From the NCBI RefSeq assembly GCF_004135205.1, contig NZ_CP035490.1, positions 5,819,501 to 5,883,500 on the forward strand: DNA of 64,000 nt, given 5' to 3'. The notes under the pieces were generated by a model. The model saw only the letters and a program-made list of their open reading frames with translations, did no database searches and had not been told where the DNA came from. Source of the DNA: Hahella sp. KA22 (GTDB lineage: Bacteria; Pseudomonadota; Gammaproteobacteria; Pseudomonadales; Oleiphilaceae). Position numbers and translations under genes: made by a program. Each line of letters opens with the position of its first letter. The stretch's first letter is position 1. Shown one piece after another: positions 7,811 through 15,674 of this stretch.

Positions 7811-8854
7811 ATGCAAACTACTGCGCTTTTCAAACTATTGTCTTCGCTGACTGACGCCGCCAAGGCTCAGCAATTGCTTGATTCCGTCCAACTGCACCCC
7901 ATTTTCGCCCAGCCTCACCATGACGACGAGCCGCTCAATCGCGCCGTCATCGCCCAGGCGATGAATATGATGTTGTTCGATGATTTGTTAGAGCGCGTGC
8001 CGGAAGGCAAACAATACGTGGCGGAAAAGCTGGCGTCTGGAGAGAAAGTCGTATTCGACCACGGCGCGCTGCGCACCGTAGCCTGGGAAAACCAGGCGCT
8101 GCCGATGGGTTATAAAGCGTTCGCGCGCATCCTGGAGCCTCTCGGCTTCACCGTGGCCGGACAGTATCCATTGCCCAAGCTGAAAATGTGCGGCTTCGTC
8201 TACACGCATGCGGACCTGCCCCACGATATCGCCCAATACTTCGTCAGTGAGTTGTACCCGGAACAATTCACCAAATCTTTCCAGGACGCTGTTGACCGAG
8301 TGGTGTCCGTGTCTTCCGATCCATTGACGCCGCGCTCCGCGGAGCTATTGCAGAAACTGGCTGCAAGCAGCGCGCTGTCACTGGCGGACGCGGCGGAATT
8401 GTTGCCCAACCTGTTGCAGTGTTTTGACCGTCAGCACGGCGTGCCTCACCTGCACGACTATCTGGCGCTGCGGGAAGAGTCCGCGGAAATGGCCTGGATC
8501 TCCACTGAAGGCAACGCTTTCAACCACGCGACCGATCGCGTGGGCGACATTCGTCAACTGGACGCACAGCAGCGTGAGCTGGGTCGCCCGATGAAGGATG
8601 AAATTGAAGTGGCGCGCAACGCCAACATCATGCAGACCGCTTATCGCGCCACCAAAGTAAAACGCCAGTTCAAAACGGATCAAGGCGTCGAAACCCATGA
8701 GGTTCCCGGCTCCTTCTTTGAATTCATTCAGCGCAACGATATCGATGAGAGCGCTGAAAAGGGCATGGACCTGCGCTTTGACAGCAGTAACGCCCAAGGC
8801 ATCTTCACCATGACTCGCGCCGTTACGCATACGGCCGAGACAGCGGAATGCTAA
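7811..8854 (+). CDS. hglS: DUF1338 family 2-oxoadipate dioxygenase/decarboxylase
   Basis: A 347-residue DUF1338 protein of the VOC-like metal-enzyme fold. Landmarks are FDHGALRTV near residue 80, which carries a metal-ligand His, GFVYTHADLPHDIAQYFVSEL, and GNAFNHATDRV (about residue 235), with a C-terminal Glu region (FFEFIQRNDI). Characterised members convert 2-oxoadipate to D-2-hydroxyglutarate with Fe(II) and O2. This is the last specific step of the bacterial aminoadipate route of lysine breakdown. The two upstream genes make L-2-aminoadipate; the aminotransferase giving 2-oxoadipate is not in the window. The gene follows a 409-bp gap and a terminator, so it probably has its own promoter. 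Confidence 0.88.
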   Translation: MQTTALFKLLSSLTDAAKAQQLLDSVQLHPIFAQPHHDDEPLNRAVIAQAMNMMLFDDLLERVPEGKQYVAEKLASGEKVVFDHGALRTVAWENQALPMGYKAFARILEPLGFTVAGQYPLPKLKMCGFVYTHADLPHDIAQYFVSELYPEQFTKSFQDAVDRVVSVSSDPLTPRSAELLQKLAASSALSLADAAELLPNLLQCFDRQHGVPHLHDYLALREESAEMAWISTEGNAFNHATDRVGDIRQLDAQQRELGRPMKDEIEVARNANIMQTAYRATKVKRQFKTDQGVETHEVPGSFFEFIQRNDIDESAEKGMDLRFDSSNAQGIFTMTRAVTHTAETAEC

Positions 8855-9023
8855 CTCCAGCATATTGAAGAATTAGCGCACATCGTCACTCCGGCCAGGC
8901 TTTGCAAGCCAGCGGCCTGGACCGAGGTTGGCCATGTGCGCATTTTTTCGCTTATGTTCGGCCGGTCAGGCTATACTCCCCTCCTCGATTAACCCCGACA
9001 ACACAACGCTTACAGACTTCGCC

Positions 9024-9554
9024 ATGCACGCGACAGGAATCGGCGACTCACGCCCATTGCTCATTCTTTACCCCCCTCACCGCCCGCCCATGCCTCAGTA
9101 TGAGCAGTTGCAGGACTATCGTTGCGGCATCTCTGGAGAAACGGAAGTCATCATCCAAGAGACAGGCAATCATTGGCGCAAGATTTTTTCCATCTTCGCC
9201 AAGATAACGCAGGAGCTGTTGTTTCCAGAGGAAGACTGGCGTGAGGTGCGGGACAGGCGCTTATTCACGGAAGGCGGCGCGACGGCGTTGCTGTTTCAAC
9301 AACACCTGCTGGAGACGCCAACAGATCGTCAGCCTCCTGTTCACCTTATCGGGGGACAGCAATTCGCGGAAGGGTTCTCAACGCTCCCGCAAACGCCTCA
9401 AGCATTGCAGGAAGACAGTCGCATCCTGCGAGCGGGAAACGTTTATCTGACGCCCTATCTGGACTACCGGCAGTTTCCCAATGCGCTGATAGCAACGCTG
9501 CTCGCAGACATAGAGCGTCAAGGGTTTGCGACGGCTAGGCCGTCACTGGCTTAA
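9024..9554 (+). CDS. conserved hypothetical protein
   Basis: About 176 residues, with no signal peptide or membrane helix. Features include an N-terminal beta segment (SRPLLILYPPH), a central conserved-looking block (IIQETGNHWRKIFSIFAKI) and a C-terminal helix (FPNALIATLLADIERQGF). The frame is open from 8928 (TTG/ATG), but the ATG at 9024 better fits a soluble domain start; neither has a clear ribosome binding site. The last 20 bases overlap the convergent M48 protease gene. I recognise it only as a small soluble protein of unknown role. Confidence 0.6.
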   Translation: MHATGIGDSRPLLILYPPHRPPMPQYEQLQDYRCGISGETEVIIQETGNHWRKIFSIFAKITQELLFPEEDWREVRDRRLFTEGGATALLFQQHLLETPTDRQPPVHLIGGQQFAEGFSTLPQTPQALQEDSRILRAGNVYLTPYLDYRQFPNALIATLLADIERQGFATARPSLA

Positions 9555-12015
9555 TCTCCACTTTCAGAGGCGGAACCCCCAGTTTTTCTTCTTCCTGCAA
9601 ACACTGCAGCGCCAGTTCTGAAATAGTGCGGCGATAAGCATAACGCATCACGCGCAGACAACGGTCGCTGATCTGGAAAATCGCTCCGGCATTCAGCTCA
9701 TCCAGCTTCTCCTCTGGATTTACGCCCCAATTTACGGCGAACTCCGCCAGAGTCTGCTCTTTGCTGGTGGAAAAACGCAGGTCGATATTGGCGGAGATCT
9801 GATGGAACTGACGCAGATACTCCCTCGCCAACTGCACATGCCGCGCCGCCGCCTGAGCGAAAAATTTGGGGCGCTCTTCTTCGTCCTGGCGGAACAGGGC
9901 GTCAAGCGCCGCCATGCATAACGGCAGGCTGTCCCAGATATCCCGCAATAAAAACAACTGACGGAAAGTGTTGTACAACGACTCCGCCCGCGCCTTGTCA
10001 TCGGCGGACATCTGCGCCATCGCCAGATGCATGCGCTGCGCCACATAGGCGTCCAGACAGCGACTTAACTCGCCCGCCATCCGTTTCACTTCCGTACGTC
10101 GATCATCCAGACTGCGTTGCACAGAACCGATATCGCCCGCCTTCACGCCAAAATCAGCGGCGTCGATGTTAAAACCCGCCTCCACATACGCCAGCCCGAC
10201 CTGAGCCGCCTCCATATGCTGATAGGCTTCCCAATACAGCTCCATTTGCGCCGTAGCGCGCGGAATCTGGCCGCGCAGTTCGGTCACGGCCCCAGCCAGG
10301 TCCACCTCCGTCGGCGTAGCGTTAAACGGCTTCATCAGGCGCATGGAGAACAAGTCGGCGAAGTAGCGCTTCAAGGCTTCTTCCGACTCATTCATTTTCG
10401 AGTGAACGTCCCTGATTTCCTCGAAGGAGCACAGGTACTGTTCCGGCTTCTCCAGCCCCATTGAGTTATAAATGCGCAACGTGACGATTTTGCACAAAGC
10501 GTCAAAGTCCGGCATCAACTCAGTGGCGGGAAATTCATCGATCCAAACCGGCTCATAACCAAGAGATTCCGCATGGGCGATACGGTCGTTGTCCGCCGGA
10601 TGCGTATCCCAGACATTGGTCTGGCGCTCATCCATTTTCGCCCGCACCGCGTCGATTTCTTCCTGGGATAACTCAGCCGCCAGCTGCGCAATGGTTTGCG
10701 GCAAGTTGTCGATCAGGCGGTCTTCGTTCCAGGCGGATTGCCAGATCTCATCTCTGCGTTGCTGCGACATGGACATATTCCACAACGCCACCGCCGTACT
10801 CTGAAAGGTTTCGCTGCCCGCAACCCAGCTTTCGTATCGATCGGCGTCGTACTCCATCTCCCGGGACATCCAACGGGTGACGCGCAGGTTAAACAAGAAC
10901 AGGTATTTCAGAATCAGGCGCGTGCCTTTGATCATACCCTGCGCGGCGATCAGCGCCACATCCAGGGCAAAAATCGGGGAATACTCCCGCCACTTGCTCA
11001 AGCGACGATCCCAGGCGTCGGGATAGAAGGCCCGGCTCGCCATCCAGGCGTTGGCGGTGTTGACGATATAGTTGGCGATCATGGCGTTGCGTTGCGCAAA
11101 GTGCCCGAACTCATGCCCTAATACGCCAATGAATTGCCGACTGTTCATGCCCGCCAACAGCGGCAGGCCGACTGTCAGGGTCAAACGTCCCTGAAACAGG
11201 CTCAGCAGTCCTTTTTCCGGGGCGACGTGAGCATTGACCTCGCCATCCACGTAGATTTTCACCGGGGCCGGCAAGCCCATGCGCTCGGTGAGCAGCTGCA
11301 CCAGTTGATAAAAGCGGCGATACTTTTTCGGATTCAACTCCAGAGTGCGGTTTTCGTAGTCGCGACCAAAGAACGGCTTCAGCAGGAACAAGGCGAACAC
11401 GGTTCCCAACAGAACCGGTACGAACAGCATCAACGTCCCCATCGCATTGGTTTTACGCACCGCCAGAATATCCGGGATACTGATCCCGTACCAAACCGTT
11501 CCCACTATCGCGCAGATTGTCAGGCTGATGTAAATCAAAGGCGCTATCAGGCTCAACAAGGTCACGCTGAACAGCCCCAGTTTATAAGCTGTGGTTACCG
11601 GTAGTTTGGGAATGGGTTGGTGCAGACGCTTCTTCGCCAGGGCAAGCACGTCTGTCTGTATGTCGGCGTCTTTGGCCGGCTTGGCGCCACTGGCCGTCGA
11701 TGAGACTGCGCTTTTGGCGGTCTGTGCGGTTTCTGTCGGCTGCGGTTGCGCGGGCTTCGTCGCCACGTCCCCGGAGGGACAAGGCTGCAACGTCACCGCC
11801 AGTCCCAGGCGAACAAATAAGGCCTGATATTTTCTGGCGTCCGAAGATGACAAAGATTTCTTGATCACCACCGCCCCCGTCAACAGACGCTCGACTTGCG
11901 CGTTCGATAACTTCAAACGCGCAACGAGATTATCTCGCACCTGACGCTCTTCGAAACCGGAAAGAATTTTACCCTGGCTGATAACATTGAATTGGGGGGA
12001 AGCAGGTGCGCTCAA
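9535..12015 (-). CDS. large M48-family membrane metalloprotease
   Basis: An M48 peptidase of about 826 residues. The zinc motif is VLGHEFGHFAQRNA (HEFGH), with a downstream Glu in MSREMEYDADRYE. Two or more membrane helices precede it (LGLFSVTLLSLIAPLIYISL and LMLFVPVLLGTVFALFLL). A cytoplasmic N-terminal domain of about 90 residues (QFNVISQGKILSGFEERQVRDN) is linked by an Ala/Thr/Gln-rich stretch. The C-terminal 350 residues are helical and show no family I know. I chose the TTG at 12015 because AAAGGA lies 8 nt upstream; the open frame extends to another TTG at 12051 without a ribosome binding site. HtpX-like membrane quality control is plausible, but the protein is more than twice the length of HtpX. 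Confidence 0.88.
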   Translation of the reverse strand: MSAPASPQFNVISQGKILSGFEERQVRDNLVARLKLSNAQVERLLTGAVVIKKSLSSSDARKYQALFVRLGLAVTLQPCPSGDVATKPAQPQPTETAQTAKSAVSSTASGAKPAKDADIQTDVLALAKKRLHQPIPKLPVTTAYKLGLFSVTLLSLIAPLIYISLTICAIVGTVWYGISIPDILAVRKTNAMGTLMLFVPVLLGTVFALFLLKPFFGRDYENRTLELNPKKYRRFYQLVQLLTERMGLPAPVKIYVDGEVNAHVAPEKGLLSLFQGRLTLTVGLPLLAGMNSRQFIGVLGHEFGHFAQRNAMIANYIVNTANAWMASRAFYPDAWDRRLSKWREYSPIFALDVALIAAQGMIKGTRLILKYLFLFNLRVTRWMSREMEYDADRYESWVAGSETFQSTAVALWNMSMSQQRRDEIWQSAWNEDRLIDNLPQTIAQLAAELSQEEIDAVRAKMDERQTNVWDTHPADNDRIAHAESLGYEPVWIDEFPATELMPDFDALCKIVTLRIYNSMGLEKPEQYLCSFEEIRDVHSKMNESEEALKRYFADLFSMRLMKPFNATPTEVDLAGAVTELRGQIPRATAQMELYWEAYQHMEAAQVGLAYVEAGFNIDAADFGVKAGDIGSVQRSLDDRRTEVKRMAGELSRCLDAYVAQRMHLAMAQMSADDKARAESLYNTFRQLFLLRDIWDSLPLCMAALDALFRQDEEERPKFFAQAAARHVQLAREYLRQFHQISANIDLRFSTSKEQTLAEFAVNWGVNPEEKLDELNAGAIFQISDRCLRVMRYAYRRTISELALQCLQEEEKLGVPPLKVEIKPVTA

Positions 12016-12228
12016 ATCGACATCCTTTGTGGAGGCAGCAAAAGGCGGCAATTTTATGCGCCGAAGCTGATATTTTCTAATCTTTTTAGTTGTTTTTACG
12101 CGAAGAAGTGTAACTGGCGCAGCCGGATTTATGAACAGTAAGCCGGGTATTTAAGACAAGCATCGCTTGAACTCTGATAACTGCGTCAAATCGACTATTT
12201 TTTCTTTAAGTCCTATTCATTGCGAACC

Positions 12229-13821
12229 ATGCGGAAATTGTTCATGAAAACACCAGCGGCTTTCAGCGCTCTCTTAATACCACCTTTCTTGCTGACCGGC
12301 TGCGCCGCTTCACTGGAGGATGTCCGCGAGGCGCCCGCCAGCCTGAAGCTCTCCCCGTTCACAGAGATTAAAACGGATTTCGTCCACCACTGGACGCAAA
12401 AGGTCCATCCTTTTAGCGGCGCAGCGGTGCTGGACATGGATGGCGACGGCAAGGAAGAGATTTTTGTGGGTGGAGGCGAAGGACAGGACGACGCTTTGCT
12501 CAGCCTCAGGGATGGCGAATTACGCAATATTATTCAGGACACCGGATTATCCGCATCGGCGGCCACCTATGGCGCGACAGCGATGGATATGAACGCCGAC
12601 GGCGAAGTGGACCTTATCATCGCTCGCAACGACGGCGTCTATTTGTACTTGAACAACGGCGGACGCTTCACGGCGCAAAAGCTGCCGGTTCAATTGCCGG
12701 ACAATACCGTCTCCTTCGCCGTCACTGTCTCCGACATTGATCAGGATGGCGACGGCGACCTTTATATCAGCAACTTTATCTCCTTTGACGCCTTCAAAAG
12801 CGCCACCTTCAACGACCCCGGCCATGCCCGCGCCAACATTCTGCTGCGCAACGACGGCGATCTGAAGTTCACCGACATTACCGCGCAGTCCGGAACTGCA
12901 TCGCTGCAAAACACCTTTCTATCTGTCTTTGTCGACCTCAACGGCGACCGCCTGCAAGACCTGGTCGTGGCGCAAAACACGGGAGAAGTGGAAATATTCA
13001 GAAACCTGGGGGATGGTCGTTTTGAATCCGTTCCCACCCACTCCGGGTTTGGCTTCTGGATGGGGCTGGCGGTGGGAGACATTGACCGCGACGGCGATCA
13101 GGATCTGTTTTTCACCAATATCGGCAACTCCATCCCGGAGTTTCTCACCAGCGGCGACCTGCGCGATGACCAGCGTCAGGACAGCGAATGGTTGCTATTG
13201 CGAAACGAGGGAGACTTCCGCTTCACCGATATGACCGAACCTTATCAGTTAACCGGCTACGGCTTCGCCTGGGGGGGCGTATTTGAAGACATCAATCTGG
13301 ACGGAGAAATGGATCTGCTGGTGGCGCAGAACTACATTAAATGGCCGATTCACAAGGTCAGCAAACTGGCGGGCAAGGCATTTTTGCAACTGCCGACTGG
13401 AGTGGGCCACGCCACCGGTTTTTTCCAGGCTGACAACCTGGAGCTGGACAACCCCTGGTTCGGCCAGTCTCCCGTTATCCTAGACCTGAATGGCGACGGA
13501 CGCCCGGATATCGTCTGGTTAAACATGGACGGTCCCGTGCGGGCTTTTCTGAACACCACAGAGGCCAACTTCATCGCCCTGCAGCTGCCGGATTCACCTG
13601 AATGGTCAGGAGCCGAAGTCACAATCGAAATGGAGGATGCGCGCAGTTATACCCGACAAGCGACATCCGCAGTGGGCCTGATGACAGACCAAAGCCCCCG
13701 TCTTGTTTTCGGTATCGGCGCCAGAGAATCCGCCACCCGTATTGTGGCGCTGAAGCCCGATGGCAAGCGCCTGGAATTGACGAACCCGAAGATTAATACC
13801 GTGCTCTCTCTGAGCGAATAG
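12229..13821 (+). CDS. FG-GAP/VCBS repeat lipoprotein with C-terminal ASPIC/UnbV domain
   Basis: A lipoprotein of about 530 residues with lipobox LLTGC. It contains repeated Ca2+-loop FG-GAP blades: DMDGDGKEEIFVGGG, DMNADGEVDLIIA, DIDQDGDGDLYIS, DLNGDRLQDLVVA, DIDRDGDQDLFFT, DINLDGEMDLLVA and DLNGDGRPDIVWL. Seven blades predict a complete beta-propeller. The last 80 residues resemble the ASPIC/UnbV domain often found after such propellers. The ATG at 12229 is preferred; 12244 is also possible and a TTG at 12220 less so. It is a membrane-anchored periplasmic or surface propeller, ligand unknown. It is followed by an EF-hand lipoprotein, so two Ca2+-binding lipoproteins sit side by side, though the 391-bp gap argues against one operon. 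Confidence 0.85.
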   Translation: MRKLFMKTPAAFSALLIPPFLLTGCAASLEDVREAPASLKLSPFTEIKTDFVHHWTQKVHPFSGAAVLDMDGDGKEEIFVGGGEGQDDALLSLRDGELRNIIQDTGLSASAATYGATAMDMNADGEVDLIIARNDGVYLYLNNGGRFTAQKLPVQLPDNTVSFAVTVSDIDQDGDGDLYISNFISFDAFKSATFNDPGHARANILLRNDGDLKFTDITAQSGTASLQNTFLSVFVDLNGDRLQDLVVAQNTGEVEIFRNLGDGRFESVPTHSGFGFWMGLAVGDIDRDGDQDLFFTNIGNSIPEFLTSGDLRDDQRQDSEWLLLRNEGDFRFTDMTEPYQLTGYGFAWGGVFEDINLDGEMDLLVAQNYIKWPIHKVSKLAGKAFLQLPTGVGHATGFFQADNLELDNPWFGQSPVILDLNGDGRPDIVWLNMDGPVRAFLNTTEANFIALQLPDSPEWSGAEVTIEMEDARSYTRQATSAVGLMTDQSPRLVFGIGARESATRIVALKPDGKRLELTNPKINTVLSLSE

Positions 13822-14053
13822 TAATGCTTAGCCGGCGGCCAGGCGCAGCGTCTTCGCCCAGCCGCCAAACTCTTCCGCTAATCCTCTGCTTCCCTCTGTT
13901 GCCTTTTTGCAACTCGTAACTCATTGATATTTATGACATTACCAGCATAGTCGCCGCCGCCGTCTCTTTTCTGCGACTTTCAGCCACCTTTTCACTCGCA
14001 GCAAAATCCACCGAACACAATTAATCAATTGTTTTTAAAGGAATTTTAAAAAC

Positions 14054-14068
14054 TGGCGCCGAACTTGA
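14054..14068 (+). promoter_or_regulatory. candidate sigma54-type promoter element
   Basis: TGGCGCC-GAAC-TTGA matches the sigma54 -24 element and spacing, but has GA instead of the conserved GC at -12. It lies about 145 bp upstream of the EF-hand lipoprotein ATG. A sigma70 reading of TGATATACC in the same spot is equally possible. Confidence 0.25.
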
Positions 14069-14080
14069 TATACCTAGGGC

Positions 14081-14212
14081 GAAACACGCTGAGGCTAAGC
14101 AGCCCGGCTACCTCAAGAAGGGAGAGGTTAACAGGAGGAGCCTTGAATCCGCACATTCAAGCCAGTCTCCTAGTAATGGAAACAAGGACACCAACTTAGT
14201 AGGTATTAGAGT
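14081..14212 (+). other. structured 5' leader of the EF-hand lipoprotein gene
   Basis: Part of a 391-bp gene-free gap. Three hairpins follow in series: GCTG/CAGC (14088-14103), ACCTC/GAGGT (14110-14128), and a larger one with outer arms AGGAG/CTCCT and inner arms CTTGAAT/ATTCAAG around CCGCAC (about 14133-14171). No T-tract follows any of them, and the ATG of the next gene lies 41 nt further on. The upstream half of the gap (13822-14050) shows no gene, only AT-rich DNA. No known riboswitch class was recognised. Confidence 0.4.
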
Positions 14213-14674
14213 ATGAATAAAGCACTCGCAATCGTAACCGCGTCATTCCTGGCAGCACTGACTGCTTGCTCTGACGAAACCAGCGTTCAAACAGAACAAC
14301 CTGTGGCGGAGCAACAGCCTCAAACTGAAATGAGCGCCCCAGTGCAAATCACTGAAGCGCCCGCCAGCTCCGACCAGTACGCAGGTCCAGCGGTAGAGCA
14401 GGTGTTTTCGTACCTGGACACTGACCGCAACAGCGTCATCAACAAAGAAGAAGCCGCAGCTGACTCCAGCATTAACGAAGCATTCGCCCAGATCGATATC
14501 GATCAGAACGGCGAAATCAGCCGCGATGAATTTGTAGTGTACAGCGGTGAAGCCACTGCAGCCGGCTCCAGAGCTGGCCAGTTATACCAAGCGGAACCTC
14601 AGCCTGAAATGGCTGTAGATCCAGCAGCTCCGGCTGATGCGCCGGTAGATCTGGAAACCGCTCCCGCCGAATAA
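14213..14674 (+). CDS. EF-hand lipoprotein
   Basis: A 153-residue lipoprotein. The signal peptide ends in lipobox LTAC. A Gln/Pro/Glu-rich linker is followed by two EF-hand loops, DTDRNSVINKEE (about residues 71-82) and DIDQNGEISRDE (about 97-108), and a Pro/Ala-rich acidic tail. Position 5 of the first loop is Asn and position 6 Ser in place of the usual Gly, so that site may be weak. The second is canonical. The role is unknown, and a Ca2+-responsive envelope protein is inferred. The long structured leader suggests regulation after transcription. Confidence 0.85.
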   Translation: MNKALAIVTASFLAALTACSDETSVQTEQPVAEQQPQTEMSAPVQITEAPASSDQYAGPAVEQVFSYLDTDRNSVINKEEAAADSSINEAFAQIDIDQNGEISRDEFVVYSGEATAAGSRAGQLYQAEPQPEMAVDPAAPADAPVDLETAPAE

Positions 14675-14688
14675 GCGGCGACAGTTTC

Positions 14689-14745
14689 AGCCAAAGCGTG
14701 CGTCTATAAGTTAAATCCGGGCGCTACTTGACGCACGCTTTGGCT
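14689..14745 (+). terminator. 16-bp perfect inverted repeat after the EF-hand gene
   Basis: Arms AGCCAAAGCGTGCGTC (14689-14704) and GACGCACGCTTTGGCT (14730-14745) flank a 25-nt loop, starting 14 nt after the stop codon. The following bases are CCTTATCTC, not a T-tract, so this is an atypical terminator or an mRNA 3' stabiliser. Confidence 0.45.
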
Positions 14746-14809
14746 CCTTATCTCAGCCTCTTACTCTCTGCTACACCGGTCTCCTGACTCAGTTCCCCTG
14801 CTCACGCCT

Positions 14810-15280
14810 TCACTTCCAGGCATCTAACTCCACCACGACTTCCGTTTTCACCGAATTAGCGATAAAGCAGCTTTCATGCGCGCGATGATGCAACGCTTCA
14901 AGCTCCTCACGAGTCGGCCTGACTGAGCCGGAAAATTCGACGCGGGGACGCAGCCTCACCTGAGTCATCATCATGACGCCTTGCTCGTTTTTGGCCAGCA
15001 CGCCAATAGCGGGGTCCTCATAGCTGTCCACCACGAACTTGCGCTTCGCGGCGTAAGCCAGAAAAAACAACATATGGCAGCTGGAGAGCGAAGCGACGAA
15101 CGCTTCTTCAGGGTCAACGTTTTCAGCGACAGAAAAGGGTAAAGGGACAATATGCGGAGACGCGGAAGCGGGAATTCGAACGCCGCCGTCAAACTCCCAT
15201 TCATGCCCGCGACTATATTGATTGGAGAGAAAATCCTGCGCGCCTCGAAGCCAGCGCACGGTGGCGAAATACTCGGACAT
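14810..15280 (-). CDS. OsmC-family protein
   Basis: A 156-residue OsmC/Ohr-fold protein. The two redox Cys are in SLSSCHMLFFL (about residue 69) and the C-terminal HESCFIANSV (about 139), separated as in the family. Family members reduce organic hydroperoxides or related thiol-reactive compounds. The ATG at 15280 has GGAGG 5 nt upstream; an in-frame GTG two codons earlier overlaps that site and is rejected. The gene stands alone. Whether it belongs to the OsmC, Ohr or YhfA subgroup cannot be told here. Confidence 0.9.
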   Translation of the reverse strand: MSEYFATVRWLRGAQDFLSNQYSRGHEWEFDGGVRIPASASPHIVPLPFSVAENVDPEEAFVASLSSCHMLFFLAYAAKRKFVVDSYEDPAIGVLAKNEQGVMMMTQVRLRPRVEFSGSVRPTREELEALHHRAHESCFIANSVKTEVVVELDAWK

Positions 15281-15286
15281 CCACAC

Positions 15287-15674
15287 CTCCTTGAATCAGC
15301 CAAATGAAACGCGCGCCGAACCGACGACGCGCCTATGCCGTGAAGGAGAATGTTAACAGACTTTTTCGATCAGCCGCTCTCTGGTCGCCACCACACATCG
15401 GCCTCCTCAAATATAGAGCACTTTTTATACGCCAATACGGCCAAACGAGACAATTAACTGGCGAAATACGCCATTCACCTCCCGATTTTTCAGGCTTTTT
15501 CTTTTTAGATACGTTAGTTACGTACGTTTGCAAAATATGAGCAGAAATACACCATCGACCAGCAATAACTGAGCTATATTTGAGCAATATTCGATCATCT
15601 CGCACGCGCCCCACACTTCTCAATCTCGTCCTAATGGCATGACGTCACATTCTGATTTCGGCAGGAAAACTGAA
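15287..15674. other. AT-rich intergenic region without a supported gene
   Basis: This gap separates the divergent OsmC and HD-GYP genes. It contains AT-rich stretches but no convincing coding frame, hairpin or promoter that I can single out. A 78-codon open frame from 15304 has no ribosome binding site and an unconvincing composition. Confidence 0.4.

Noticed and set aside
14081-14212. c-di-GMP-I (GEMM) riboswitch before the EF-hand lipoprotein
   Set aside because: GGGCGAAAC and GCTAAGC recall parts of the GEMM core, but order and spacing do not fit; a covariance scan would decide.
15304-15540. 78-codon frame between OsmC and HD-GYP
   Set aside because: Its sequence looks non-coding and no ribosome binding site precedes it.
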